Part shown: positions 39,573-54,500 of the stretch, piece by piece
Position numbering within the stretch: position 1 is the first letter of the stretch
Layout: each line of letters begins with the position of its first letter
NCBI GenBank assembly: GCA_023846275.1
Contig: CM043875.1
Span: 7,638,626 to 7,702,625, forward strand
DNA: 64,000 bases
Direction of reading: 5' to 3'
Source of the DNA: Vanilla planifolia
Taxonomy: Eukaryota; Streptophyta; Magnoliopsida; Asparagales; Orchidaceae
The notes under the pieces: model-generated
The model's input: the letters and a program-made list of their open reading frames with translations, nothing else
The model's database searches: none
What the model was told of the DNA's origin: nothing
Translations under genes and position numbers: made by a program

Positions 39573-42500
39573 CTAATTGGATTCCCAGATGGTGACGCCA
39601 TCACAGGTGCATATCTTCTTGTAATTCTCGCCAACGCCGGCGCTTCTTGCGATCACTGCAGCTGCAATTCCCATGTCTGCTCTGTCTTCTTTTTCGTAGA
39701 TTGCAATCGAACGTCCTATGAGCTCAAAGATCCTTAGCTTCTCTTTAGACCCGGAGAAATGAGCTTCGCCGTTCTCTGTAGCCTCCAAAGTTCCCAGGTC
39801 GCCCAAGGGCTGAACATGATACGAAGCAAAACCCTCGGTTATATTTAACTAAAGCCTCACTCAAAACAACTTCCCCAGTTTGTCTATAAAACAAAATGTT
39901 GTATGGAAATACTAAGTTGAATCTTGTAATTAACTACATTTATGAAGCAAACTTTGTATCAGGTCTGATCAAGATTAGATCCATCTAAATGCGAAAAGTT
40001 AAAGCAAAGAATCATCAACATCAATTCAAAAATTATGGACCTATAACAAGAAATTTAATTTGCTTCCTGTAAGTAATTACCATGTTCTCCACAACTAAAG
40101 TTCAACTCTACAGGAACTATGTGCATGTATAAATCAGGTATAGGCCATAGAGATGAAGTACTAGTCAATTAATTGCTAGATAAAGAGACTTTGCAAACGA
40201 AAAACCATGCATAGGCGTCAAGTTTGCACGACGATTCTAAAATGATAAGTAAACAACTCACCTGCTCAGAAACTTGGTTTTCTGGACTGAACACTTTCCC
40301 TGTACTTTCTACTCCTCCAGTCAAGTCACCATATTCGTTTATAGACCACCCATGCCGACCATGTGACAAACCACTAAAGCTTGCTTCAATTCTTACAAGT
40401 TCCATGTGCACTTGAGCCAAACGTACCACACCAAAGATAACTGGACCTTTGAACTCAGCAACAGCTGCAGAAACCTGAAAACCTAAAAGAGAAAGATACA
40501 TAAGGTAGAGTCTAGACATTTGTTTGCCTGCAGTATTTGGGAGCAGATTAACGGAAAATCTATCTAATAACATGCTGTTAAATAGGCTCAAAATTTTCAT
40601 CAATAAGAAGATTATCACAGAGAATCCTACATGCATATAAGCCAAGAGCAACAAATTTTTGGATAAATTTCATTCAACAGCATAGAAAAGGGTATTAAAT
40701 AGTGATTAATGACAAGGTTTGCTATGTTTCCATGTCATAAACCAACATCAACATTTTGTAAAAGAACACCTACAAAAGGCAACTAAAGATTTTGCAAAAA
40801 AAAAAAGCCAAATAACGAACCATTTGGGTTTCCTTGGCCAATCAGCCGACCTTTTCGGCCCGAATGCTCAATCACGTCAAGCATTGTCTTCACAGGAAGG
40901 GTACCAATAACTCTTACAACTTGATTGCTCAAGTCCACGTCAATTCCTTTTACTCCTACAATGTTAAATGTATGAAGTCCAACTGTAAGTAAGGAAATGG
41001 TAACAGCATTTTATGAAATATTTGATCAACTCAATGAATGGTTTACAATGTCAAGCTGATAAAATGTGTCACCTTCCAGCTTTTGCAGACTGTTTTTTAC
41101 TGCTGATACACAGCCTTCGCATGTCATATCAACCATAAACTCGGTCTGAAGCACAACAAAGTGAACCAAGATGAGACAGTAAGCTCTGAAAAACGAAATA
41201 CACATTCTAAACACAATGGAAAATTTTGTATGCCATCAATTGCAATTGAAGGAAATAAGATATACTTGTTAGTTCAGGAATGGCAGAATAAAGATGGCAG
41301 AGAAAAATCTTTTTCAACTTTTGTTTGATAGTGCAAGAAATGACTAACATGTTGTAGATTATACGTGCTTTAAGAAAGCAATCTTGCTTCACTCTATTCA
41401 AAGCACATGAAATTCAAACAGTTATACCATCAAAAATAGCATTTAAGACAGCATTTAGATAACCTGATTATACTTATGCATTAACAAAGGATAAAAAATT
41501 GAGAACAATTTATGAGGTTTGTAGGTTAAAAGAAGGATTTAAAACTTAAGCTTCAAAATATATTGAAAATTAAAGTTCAATTAATTAAATGGGCATTACT
41601 ATATGGCATTCTGTGATAGTAAAATACAAAGTTAATACAAAAGAAACATATATTCTGACAAAAAAGTTCTTGAAGAATTAACATGGGAAGATGAGATAGA
41701 CAAATCATATATAGACAGGTTGGCAAAGAACATGAAGAATTATTGCATATAATGAAAACCATAGAAATAATTATGAAAGATGCGAACTCATTCATATCAA
41801 ATATAGGCAATAGAATATGTTCTACGACCTTGGGCGCTACCAACTCACTTAAAAAACAATTACTGATTGAAAGGATATTTACTCTAACTTTATAGTGTAT
41901 TCATTATGGCTCAAAAGAGAAAGCATAAGAACCCGTAACATTTGAGCACTAGAAGACAAACATTGACCCACATGGATGTTACTTTCTCACACATGGGAGG
42001 GCCTGTACCACAATGCCACTTATAAGGCCCAAAAGCAGATTCATGTAGGCAACATTTTTTTACACTAACAACCCCTATCCAAAAGGCACATTGGGATCTC
42101 GAACTTGCAATCTTGACTCTCATACCAATTGTTAGAAATAAGAGCTCTAGGATGCCATACAAGAGATATACTAAATTTCTATGAATATGCTTATAAAAGA
42201 TAATAACATTTAGCATTTACGAAGAATCTTATAAGAAACTGAGAAATGATTATTAGAATGACTTTCCAAATTCAACCCAACACTTCGTAACAGATCTTCA
42301 ATTTTATATTGATCTTCAAGTGTAAATACTCTCAAATATTTTCTAGATGTTCATTAGCATTTAATTGATATTTGGAAATGTTTTTATAAGAACTTTGATT
42401 CTTTAAAACGGTTCCAAAACTCTCTCAATAGCTCTATAATAGCATTGTCAAAATTTTCAAATTCTAATCAAACTAACGGTTATAGATTCTATGAACTAGA

Positions 42501-45500
42501 CATATTGTACATCCAAGGTGAGTTACTATGAATTAAAGCTTCACATGCTATGCGTCAATATCGATATATTGTACACAATCATCTGTTTAAGAAAATCTAA
42601 AATGGCATTCACTAATGTATTACTTGAGTTTTTATGTACATGGGACCCTCATGTATTATATGCGGAACTCATGTATTGTATGTTAAGCTCAATTTAGAAG
42701 TAACTAAGAGAATACATTCTAAAGATGATAAACATATCTTATGAACACAATATAAAATTCATTACATTAGCAAACCCACAAGCCAACTTACAAGGCAAAT
42801 TTCATCCTCCTTTTTCCCAACAATCCTATTTCCAAAACCTAGAAAACATTTTTATTTCATTTTATGCACATTAGACCTTTGTATTCCTACATACTATTTT
42901 GCTTACTAGCATTCTTTACTAGTGTTTCCTTATCCCTTTAGCACCAAAATCATGTCCTGATGTTGGTAAAATCTCCATTTTTCTTTTTTTCTTTCTTTCA
43001 ATTGTAATTGAAAAAACTAATGTAACAACTCCACTCATTATAACCTAAAGAGATAGTGAAACCCCCTTCCTCTTGCTAGTGGCCATTTTTTTGGTTCGAA
43101 TTAGCTTAAGAACCAAAGCCAAGTCCTACAAAACAATGGTCCTTGGTAGGGCGACCAAAATAACAGCCACAATAGTCACCCCAATGCAACAAACAACAAC
43201 AACAACAGCACATCATAGCAAAACCTGCCACAAATAATGACCTAACAGCTCCAAGTCAGCTTCCAAGTTGGTGTTAGCTCGAGTTTGAACCATCTACGAA
43301 AAGCCTCATCAAGCCATTTGATGCACCACCCTCCAACAGTTCCATGTTAACTACATAAGTCAAGTTATGCACCAACCTGAGGATCCGAACCGTAGTATCT
43401 ATGCATAGAGATGCAGCCATCTTGGACAAAATGGCCAAGCTGCTTCAAATAGGTTCATCAAAATTTCAATAACCTAAGCGATATAAGACAAGCGTCAATA
43501 GATGAGTCACATGAACCAGAACCAATCATAGATATACAAACTGAGCCAAATGATGACTCAGATAGCCAAAAAGTGCATAAACACCAAGTGTTGCATGAAA
43601 CAATTATCAAGGCTTAGAGGAAAAAAAACTACAACATAGCCAGAGAAGAGCCAGGTATTTTTTTAGATGGTTTTTATGCTTATTTATTTATTTTATTTCT
43701 ATGTTTTTTAATCATGTAATAACTTAATAGAAAATTAAAACTCGTAAGACTTTTTATTCTTTTTTGAGTTAGTTATAACGATTAAATTAGTGGCAATTGG
43801 TAGATAAGAAGTTCAAATTTTAAGTGCATCATTACCATAAAGATAAATATTAGTAAGTTTTTTTATTTTTTTCATGACGTGTTTATAAATAGCTTAAAAC
43901 CCATGAATTCAAAGAGACTTTTGAATGAATTGAAAATAAAACATTAAAGATTCTTAAAATTTAGAAAAGTTCACTCTTTAAAAATCACAACCCTATTTGG
44001 AAGAGTAGAGCTTATCTCTATCATCAATCCTTCCTATCCTCATCTTGCTATAAAAGTTCTCTTGACCTCATCTCCCATCATTGGGTAACAAAGCCCTGGT
44101 CATCCAGTTGCCATCATTTGGTATCATAGTCTTGGTTATTTCACTTGTCATCATTTGGTATCAAAAACAGCTTTGAAGTACTCCATCCACCATGAAATTT
44201 GCCACTATCAACCAAGATTCTTTTCTCAATTTTTGAGCCATTAGCTGATGCCATCCACTTAATCTTGAGCTTTTTCTTATGAAGTTATGAAAAAATAATA
44301 GGATCTGTGTTGCCAACCACCACCATCCACTAGCTATTGCACCCACACTAAATCTGGGATGCTTAGCTCGTGTCTGCAAGCGGAGTGCACTTGCCACTAT
44401 GACCACCTGCACACGCCTGTGCCATTGCTTCCCACTTTCACGTGTAACCATGCATGAATTTTTCGTGCATAAATTGTGGCATCATTGAAGGACTTTTGCT
44501 AAGCATTTGCCAAACTACCTATAAAGGAACCCTAGCACTAAAGCAATGCTTGAAACAAGGCTGATACAGCATATTCTAAATCGGCACATGTCGTTGCATG
44601 CGTAACACGGTCCCTAAATCGCAACCATGCCGCTCAAATTGGCACGTGCACTGTACATGCATGGCCCGAACACAAACCACGCCACCCAAGCTAGACCTCG
44701 CCAAATTGGCACGTGTATTGCACATACACAAAATAGCTCAGATCAAATCAAAATGGCCCACAATAATAACTCAAACTAGAAATTTTTTGCTTATTATTTA
44801 AAGACCAGTTGGGGTCTATGTTTTCAAAAGTTCTTATCAAAAGGAGATATCTCTTACTCCAAATCAAGGATTTGAAAAAAGAGAAAGAAAATAAAGAAGA
44901 GTCAGATCTATAATATACTATCAAAATCAAGAAATCAAGTTCCAATAAGAAGATCTGATCAACTAAAGATTTCAATTGCCAAAAAGTGATAAATCTATAA
45001 TCTTCTCAATTTTATTTTAATTTTGGAACATTAGAATTGGGATTTTAAAAGAATTCGTAAGAAGTTTGTCATGTTGCAATTCTATAGATAAGTTTATCCT
45101 AATTTCTTTCATTATATAGTCTATTTTAACTTAAACCAAATATAATTTCTAACGTATCACTTGTAACGAAACTTGTAAGGAAAAGATCTACAAATTTTCT
45201 AAAGTACAAGTTAAGATATATTTGCTAGATTTGAATTCTTGAACTAATTTTACATGAGTTTATTGATTAAGAATGCTTAAATTGTTATATATTTGTTAAT
45301 AAATATATGACCCATTTATATGTATAATCATATGAACTTTATTTTCATTAGGACTAAACATTGTATTTTTACTTAATTTAAATAAAAGCTTTATTATCTT
45401 TCAAAAAAAATTCAAGCTTTATTATTATCTCATATTTAGTTTTGTATAGATGACTCATTAAAAACAATATTTAAGTCATCTTTACTTACATTACATTATT

Positions 45501-48500
45501 TATTGTTTAAAATTTAAATTTAACATCTTTTTAAATTTCTTTAATATATTTTTGGTTGAAGATTTAAATTAATTATCGTACTTGGGCAAAACTAAACAGA
45601 ACAATTTCAAATTTTAAAAAATAATTGGGCTAATTTTAAGAGTTAAATAAGAACTCGAATTGACACATTTAATAAAATTAACTAATGATTTACATAAGGA
45701 TATAAAAGGTCTCATGATTAACAATCATAATAGACAAAGAGCTCTACAAAATTATGAAAATTGATTTGAAGAACAAATTAATAATAAATCTAGATCATTA
45801 AGAATCAACAAAAATAAGACAAATTAAAAGCAAAATCAGAAGGATGATAATTTTAAGATTCAGAGCAAAGTTAAGTTAGATATTTCAACTTTTCTTGAGA
45901 GCTAAGACCTAAATCAATTTTTAGATTAAACTATTCATTTAGAGAATTTTTTTAAATAATACAAATTTAATAAATATTATAAAAGTAGTTTTGTAAAAAT
46001 ATAAAACCAACAGATCCAATTAAAGTTTTCTAATATAACATCTAGATTAAAGAAAAAAATTTAGAACTTCAACCACATGACATGAGATGAAAAATATCAT
46101 AAAGATGAAATATTATCCTAGGTTTCATAATGAGAAATTGAATATCATATCTCACAACGTAAGACATAATAAGTTAATAGGTATTAAATATGATAGTCAT
46201 TTTCATGATTTAATGTATATGACTAGATGTCATGACCCAGATTAATAATTAACTAATAAATTTATTAAGTGGTTATAAAATAAAAATTAAAAATAATTTG
46301 ACTTTACATGACACAAAATATAAAGGATGTCTTTTCTTACACCCTACTCTGAAAAACAAATGAGGTCTATTTTCTCAATAAACAAATCTAAATTTCAATA
46401 GAAGAAGATAAATATCTAGGAATACCACTACTAATACTCCTTAAGAAAGAGAACAAAAATATGTAATAAAATAATTAATAACAAAATGTTAATTTGTGTT
46501 GAAGAAGATAAATAATAAAGTGATACAAAAAATATCATTAAAATAAACAATTTTTTATTAATAATGAAGATAATTATAACGAAGAAGATAATAAACATAA
46601 CAAAATCATAAGATATCTACCATTTCACAAGATAATGATGAGCTTAAGATTGAAATAGAAGAGATCATTAAGAATAACAGAAAATTTACTAATGAAGAAC
46701 CCAATCATACAGAGACATGTAGGTGTCATTAGATATTTATTTATATCCTAGGGTGAGAAAGGAGATTGGAGATCTAAAAAATATCTTTAATATTTTTATA
46801 ACTTATCAAGATAAAAGAATGAGATTAACTACTTTTGGTGATAATATCATGAAAGTAATCTGCACACACACTTTAAAAATCTAAAAATTAAGCCTCGTTA
46901 CTTATCTTTTTAGGTTGGTTAAATTAATCAAAGCTCATTTCAACCTACAACTCAATACTTAGTTCCACTAAAAATAAGTAGTTAATAAATATAAAGTATG
47001 GTTTGATATTTTATTTATGGATATAACTCATATTTAATTAAATAAATATTAATTATATGACTTAAAAGTGGTTAATTATGATAGAAAAAATGCTTATGTT
47101 TTAAGGTTTAAAAGTCAAAATGTAACACACTTTCTTATGAAGCACTTTTAAAAAAACAATTCTCATTAAACCATATTTTGGGCTAAAGAAAATAACTATT
47201 GATGAAAAAATTACAGCTCGTTACTTTGCTTATCAGAGTTTGTAGTACCTTCTTTTCAAACGAACAACAACCTATGAATCATACCTATAAGATAACTAAG
47301 ATAAGGTTTATAATTTAAAAAAAAATAAATTTTTACAAATATCTACAACTAATAAAACTTTTGATTAAATTAAAACACATATGAGATCTACACCCATCTG
47401 AAAGTTACTTAATCTTTCAAAGGTATTTTATACTACAATTAAAATAAAATTCAAAGATAATTCTAAATAAAATTATATTTAATATTAGAATTATCTCGTA
47501 CACTTAAACATTATAATAGCATATTTTTAGTGGTAGATAAGTTTTTTTGAACAGGATCATTTCATCTTTTAAAACAAAACTATCAACACTAATTATATTA
47601 CTAAATTATTTTTATAAAATAATTACGTTACATGAATTTCATAATACCATTATACCTAATAAAAGTGTCAAAACTTATTTCCTATGCTTGGAAAACACTA
47701 GAAATTTTGGAAACAAGATTTAAATTCTTTTCTACATTTCATCCAAAAGCTAATAGTCAAACTAAAATAATAGATAGCATCATAAGAAATTTGCTTAGAA
47801 TTTTAGTTGATAAAAATATTAGAAATTAAAATTTATATTTACAATATGCAAAATTTGCTAATATTAAAATAATAACTAACATTATAAAATTTTTGAAATT
47901 ATTTATTGCATGAAACCATATTAACTTCTTGAGGACTTGTCATCTCATCTCCATTTGCAATTGATTTCAAAACATTACATGATAAAAAATTATATGTGAA
48001 AGATTATGAACCATTGCAAATTATATAAAAAATTAATGATAATATCCTTGAGTTGTCTCTTAACATATTTATTAGTAATACTTTTAACATTAAAGGTTTA
48101 TCGTCTTTTAAAAATAAAGTTAATAAAGAAACTTTGCAAATGAGCTCTGATGTAAGTAATTTAAAGAAAATGAAACTATATTAATATTTGGTTCATAAGT
48201 TTTTTAAAATTGAATATATTTTAACTTTAAACAATAATAAATCATACAAATTTCTAGTTAGATGAAGAGATCAATCACATTTAGTAGACACATGGATGAT
48301 TATGGATGATCTACAGATATTAGCATTTGATCTACTTGAAGATTACTTGAATCTCAATTCTAAGAAATAGATTTTTTCCAAGCAAAAGACAACTGATGTA
48401 AGAAAACATTAATAGATGATTTACATGAGCTAGAAATTACCTCCAAAAATACAGTTTGGGCCAAAAGATAATTTAGATAATTAAAGAGTGCACAAATACC

Positions 48501-51500
48501 ATATGAAACACATGCCAATTTTCAAAAAAGACCAAACTAAGGAGTTATAACATAACCAGAGAAGAGCTAGAATGCTTCTTTTGGAATAATTATCTTTTTT
48601 TATATACCTTTGAGACAAATAACAACTCAACATAAAATTATAATTGCTAAGAATTTTTATTCTTTCTTAAATTAATTATAGTGTTTAAATTAATTATAAT
48701 AATTAATAAATAAAAAGATCAAATTTTAAGTATCTTATCTTCATAAATATAAAGATTAGTTGAATATTTCTTATCTTTTAATATTAGATCTATAAATAAT
48801 TCGAAAGTTATGTAATCAAAAAGGTTTTTACTAAAAAAACTTGAAGAATTATGGAGCCTAGAAAAGCTCACCTCATGCATTGAAAAGCACGATGCTTAGA
48901 AGAGTAAAATTTATTCACTATCAATCCTTCCCATTGTAGGAGTTCTTCTCTGCCCTCATCCCCTCTTATTTAGTATCAAAGGGCTATCCACTCTTTCTTA
49001 CCTAGTAGTTGACCAATATCATACTTATCAAGAAGCAAAATGGGAAATGACAGATGTGCATCAATTTTACCAACTTCAATAGTCTAATCAGAGGATTGTT
49101 ATCCATTACGCAAAATTACAAAAGTTATCCCATGATAAGCTTGCTGGATGCTCTCTCCAGTGACGACCATTAGAACCACATGGCCAAGCGAATGAGGAGA
49201 TAACTCCCTTTATTATTGATTTTAGTATCTTCTACTACTAAACGATTCCTTTCAACTTGAAAAAAGCAAGTGCAATGCACATGAGGACAATCAATGTAGT
49301 TTTTCACGCCTATGTGGAAACTTGGAAGCCTATGTGGACAACAACGTGCTAAAGAGTTCATCCTCCTAACAACTATAGGACCTTGTTGAGACCTTTCAAA
49401 TGCTCACAAAGTATTAGACGAAAATTATTCCAACCAGGTGCACCTTCAACACCTCATCTAGAAAATTCTTGTGCTATCTATGTCAACTAAAGGGATAAAA
49501 GAAAATCTAGAAAAGATCAAATCCATTTTGGATATGCCTTCACCTAGATTAATCCAAGACATTTAGAAATTATTAAGGAAATAACTACTCTAGCCCATGT
49601 TGTCACATTTTCAAAATCACATGTCTCCCTTTCAAGCTATTGAACAACCATCATAAGATTAGATTGGATGGAAAAATGAAAGTTAGCATTTCAACAATAG
49701 AAGAACTATTTGATTGTCACTCCCTTACCAAGTACCCTTTTGATAAGTAAGGTACTCGTCTATCTAAGCATGTCAATAAAATGGCTAAGGCCATCCTTGT
49801 ATAGAAAAAAAGTATGGCCCAAAAGTTGATGTACACCAAACACATTCTTCGCGGTCCCAAAGTTCACCATCTTTCCCTTGAAAAGCTAACCATCAGACTC
49901 GTCACAATGACCAGGAAGTTCCACCTATATTTCTAGGCTCACTCGATTAGATTGTTAACAGCCACTTCAAAACATCCTCCACAAGCCCAAGTTCTCAAGC
50001 TAGCTTCAAAAGTGTCATAGAGCTAAACAAGCTTGATATTGAATACTAATCGAGAACTATAGTCTGCCAATGCCATGCCTTGTCGGGATTAGTTGATTAT
50101 ATAAAGCTACTCATCGATGGTGAGTCAGACGAGCATTGCAAGGCAAGCTTTGTCTTAGTCAACCCTTCTAACATAATCTTGAGGCACGCTTTACATTTCC
50201 TATTTCTAGCTACCAACAACCAAGAAGAGTATGAAACCCTACTCAATTTTTTAAGCTTTAAGACTAGACATGTGGTTGGTCAAGGTCCTCAACAACTCCC
50301 ACATTTTCACAAGACAGCCATTTCAAGACTCGCAATGAGATTTTGCAATAGCACAAGGACCAAGTGCAAGTAGCGCTTGACCAATTTGACCTAATCAAAC
50401 AATCATACATCCCTAGAGAGGAGAAGCTCCTAGAGATTTTCTGTGCATTTTTGCCAAACTTGACAATAATTGCCCTGACAAAACTGAGCATCATAATCTT
50501 TGGTAGCCCAAAGCAATGTGAGCCTCAGTTAGTCCTAAGTTTTCCTTAAGCTCCAAGCAACTTAATCCTTAAAATATCTGAACAATTATGTAAAGCACAT
50601 GCTAGCCTCGAGCACCCCAAGACGCACTAACTAGAGCACCTCAAAGCTTCGAAAACCCTAACCAACTAAAGCTTTAATAAACCTAAGATATTCAAAGCCT
50701 TAAAACAACCTTAGGAATCATAAAGCCCTGATAACCCCAAGAAACTCAAGCTCAACTAGCATAAGAAATCTAGGTCCTTGGCATATTTGAGGAAAACAAG
50801 TGTGAAGCCAACCTCAAGAAACCCATGCCTTGGTGACTTGAACATTCAATGCCTTGATAGCCTTGAACAAACTTTGAGAGACTATTCTAATGGTATTGAA
50901 GCTCATCTGATAGTTTGCCCTAATAGCTCTGGTTGCCATTCAGTGCCCTGTTAGCTCTGGTTGCCATTGCTCAAACTAAGCTTCTCACCACACTGATCAC
51001 CCCATGCAAATATCCCAAGGAATTAATCTATTATCATCCTATCATGATTGGATCGTCATAGGACTCCCTCTTCATAGCTCCAAATTCCCACCACATTTTA
51101 GCTTGTGATGCCTTGAGAACATTCAGAGCCTACTCATTATGCTAGATATGTGTCATAAGGTTGCAAAGCTAAGCCATGTAAAGTATCACATGAAAAACTA
51201 GCTTAGTCACGATAACATCCACCATAAAGTTATCACCCGTGAAAATCAAATCAAGAAAAGAGACAAAGGAGATTGATTGCACTCTATAACCCATATTGAC
51301 ACCAACATGAATATCTAAGATTAGAAGCAATAATTCTCTCCAAGAACTTAAAAAAATCTTCCACATGTCATTGCTTCATATTCTTCACCTAAGGAGGGTT
51401 ATATTGAGAAGCTCAAAATCTACCATAGCAATCAGGGTTCCTTGGATCTTCCTCCATTGTTAGTCTCATATGCAACCTAGCCATCTTGCTTAGATTGGAC

Positions 51501-54500
51501 CTACCCTAGCTACATGGTCAAACCATACATCACTATTATATAAACAAGGTTGAACGTTAACCGTCTTATGTTGAGCCAACATAATCTTCTTTTTTATTCA
51601 TACAACCTGCTTGACTAGTTGTCTTCTTCTACAACGGCTTTGCAACTGCTTCAACCAATGTTTGAAGTGTCAATTTATTTGCCTCTTTTGATTTCTCCAT
51701 CTATTCAACCTTGGGTTCTAAGTCCAAGGACAAAGGTGCTTGAGTTTTTCATTTTTCTCCCAATGATAGATGCTCCAATTCTTAGCACCCTCAAGATAGC
51801 CCTATCGTGAATAATGTCAAAATCATGCCTATTGCAACCTCCATTCAACAAAGTCAATGGAAGCCTCAAAGTATGAATGAATCAAAGTCATAAGTCTCTT
51901 CCTCACACATTTATGAACGAAACTCGACTTCCTCTTTGGAAGCTTAGGGCAAGAAATTTAATCATTTTTCAAATTACACTATTAGCAAACTTATCAACCC
52001 CCAAACATTCACAAACTCACTTGGCAAATTCCCTGATTGTTCATAAAGGAAGACTTATCCTCAAGCAACTCATCAATAGCTTCATCATGTATAGGTATCA
52101 AAACCATTCTAAGTTGACATTTTTGTCAATCTTTAATAACTAGACAGAGTAGCAAAATGGTGGCAATAGTGCATAGGCTTAGTTGGTCAAAATCGACCCA
52201 TAATGATCCAAGCTAGCACAAAAGATACATTGGAATTGGAGGTAGAGCTCAAGTAAAGGGCATTCTAAGAAGTCCACCGCCATTCACTTAGAAATAGTAT
52301 TGGATCTATCATTTGGCCTTTTTGGTATGATTTTATTTTTAATCAAAGGTTAACATTCCCAATCTCAAGTTAAATATCGACATTTTGATTCTTAAGAGGC
52401 CCGAAACTTGGAGTTACTCAAAGTCCTCCAAGCTCATTAATGAAACAATAAAGTCACAAGGTAAGGTGAAATGGAATGTAGTTTGTTGAGAGAGCTAAGT
52501 AGGATAAAAGTTGATCACTTGAGCACACAAGAAAAGTGTTCAATCTTTTAATAACCGTGTTAAAATAAGAATCTCATCCCTAAAACAATCGAAGGAGGAA
52601 CAAGAAGACCATCATCCCATCCAAACAAGGCAAGATCAACAACTAATAATTCAAGATCATATCTACAACCATCTCAAGGTACTGCAGGCATTTCATTGAT
52701 GTAAATGCACAAAGTGTTTGATTCCCTTGAAAATCACAATTGTCAATTAACTATACCAAAAAACTCAACATTTTACGAATGACTTTAAACTATTAAACTC
52801 TCTTTCATCCTCGACAGAACACAGAGTCTTGAGGAGGAGACACTTCCTTGACCTCACACAATTAAACCCATCATGGCCCATCCAAGAACCAATATTTGAT
52901 GATCAAGTTATTAAGACAAATAAGTACAAAATCTAAAAAAAAAAGCATTCATCTTTCTCTGAATGTCTTGAGGTATTTTGGTTCTAACATAAGTTTTTAA
53001 CAAAAATAAAAAAGAAGTAACAACACTAGCTAGTCTTCATCGCAAATGCATCTAATGAATAAACCCCTTTCCCAAACATCATTTATCAACCAACACCCTA
53101 ATTTGATAGCCAAAGTGTTACATAGATGCTTGCATATGACAACATGAGAAATGAGTAAAATCATGCTGTATTCTGCACATGCAAGAAGATCCTCCATCAT
53201 CATTTAATAGGAAGAGAGACCCCACGAGATTGGGTGGTGAATGGTTTTAACCACCTTAGTCAAGACTACCTTGATTTCTAATCAATAGGTTTCCTCACAG
53301 ATCTTAGCCTCAGCCATGATGACCTTGCTAAAGTACTCACTTTAGAGCTCAAACAGTTGGTTATGCATCTCACAAATCTTGCATCAATGCGTCGTTCTTA
53401 AAGGCAAGCTTAGAATTCTTCTCCTTAAGCTTCAACTCACTCTAATAGAGCTTCTCATAGTGCTTGTTAAGCTTCTTCAGCCATTCAAAGCTCTTTTTGC
53501 AAACATCAATGAGCTCTTTTCCACACTCTAAATTGTATTTTAGTTGCTTGTAAATCCTACTCAACTCCAACGACAACTTCATGCAAATGAGATAGATGCT
53601 TAACTTGGTGAAAGCAGAAAGGAAGTTGTTACTTTTCTATCACATGAACATCCTTCATTAAATGATAGAAAACTTTAAACTAGCTACAACTAGAGTCAAT
53701 TTTTTCCTAGGGTGAAAATAACTATTTCCATTCTCAGGCCAGAAATGCCTTTATAATGGATCTCCATAAACAAAAAAAATCTAACTCTGAGTCACTAGAA
53801 AACTTAAGTACCTCCACTTACAAGGTGGGAGCCTTCTATGTAATATCCTGGAAAAAAAAAAAGAAAAGAAGAAAGGACACACGGGCGTCGGACGCGAGGC
53901 GATCCGACGACGCCGCGTGCGCCCGTACGACCCGATCCCGAGGGAGGAGAAAGAAAGGGAGAGGAAGCCGTGCGAGTGATCCCGTGCCGAGACCATGCGA
54001 AGCAGCGGAGTTTTTTTTCCCGCAGCAGTCTCCGTCCCGACGAAAAAAAAATCGGAAGAAGGGAGTAGTCCGGCGGCGGCGATTTCAGGTCCCGAGCTCA
54101 GCGACGAGGGGAACCGGGTAAGTCCCGAGCCATTTTCTCTCTCTTCCCGAGCGGTTTTTCTCTCTTCGAACCGTAGAAGGGAAAGTTTTTTTTTAGAAAG
54201 GTTTTTTTTACGGGATTTTTGGGATTTTCGAGTTGTTGTGCAGCCCTTCTCCTTTTTGCATCCCGAGCCAGGGAAACCGCGAACAGCAAAGGGGAAAAAG
54301 GAATTTCTGCGGTGCAGCCCTTTCTCGTTTTCCGTGCCGAGAAAGGAGGGTTGCATGCGAGTGTTGGCTTGATCCGAGGGGAATTTCTAAACCGTGCAGC
54401 GATCGGCGGCAGCCTCCGTGTTAAAAGGGGGGAGAAATTGAAAAGAAGTGTTGAGTGGCGAAGGCTGCATAAGTGTGAAGAAAGCAAACTCTGACAGGTA

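Larger units (their letters stand above)
43479..48969 (+). mobile_element. Ty3/gypsy chromovirus-like element with both LTRs, broken
   Basis: Two diverged direct repeats, 43479-44080 and 48394-48969, start '(t/c)gat(g/a)taaga' and share 'agccagagaagagc', 'aaagttctcttgacctcat'-like blocks and the closing 'catc'. The left LTR ends cccatca and is followed by ttgggtaacaaagccctgg, a primer-binding-site-like sequence. Internal marks: integrase-core-like block near 47530 (VVDKF-type), FHPKANSQTKIIDSIIRN (47736-47790), and a chromodomain-like block near 48255-48340 (DTWMIMDDL). The copy is old, heavily AT-shifted and broken many times. Chromovirus affiliation (possibly the Galadriel clade) is inferred from the tail. 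Confidence 0.75.

Noticed and set aside
53756-54494. Long Arg/Ser-rich frames on both strands near 54 kb
   Set aside because: They fall in the GC-rich part of the solo LTR, overlap on both strands and have no domain; not host genes.
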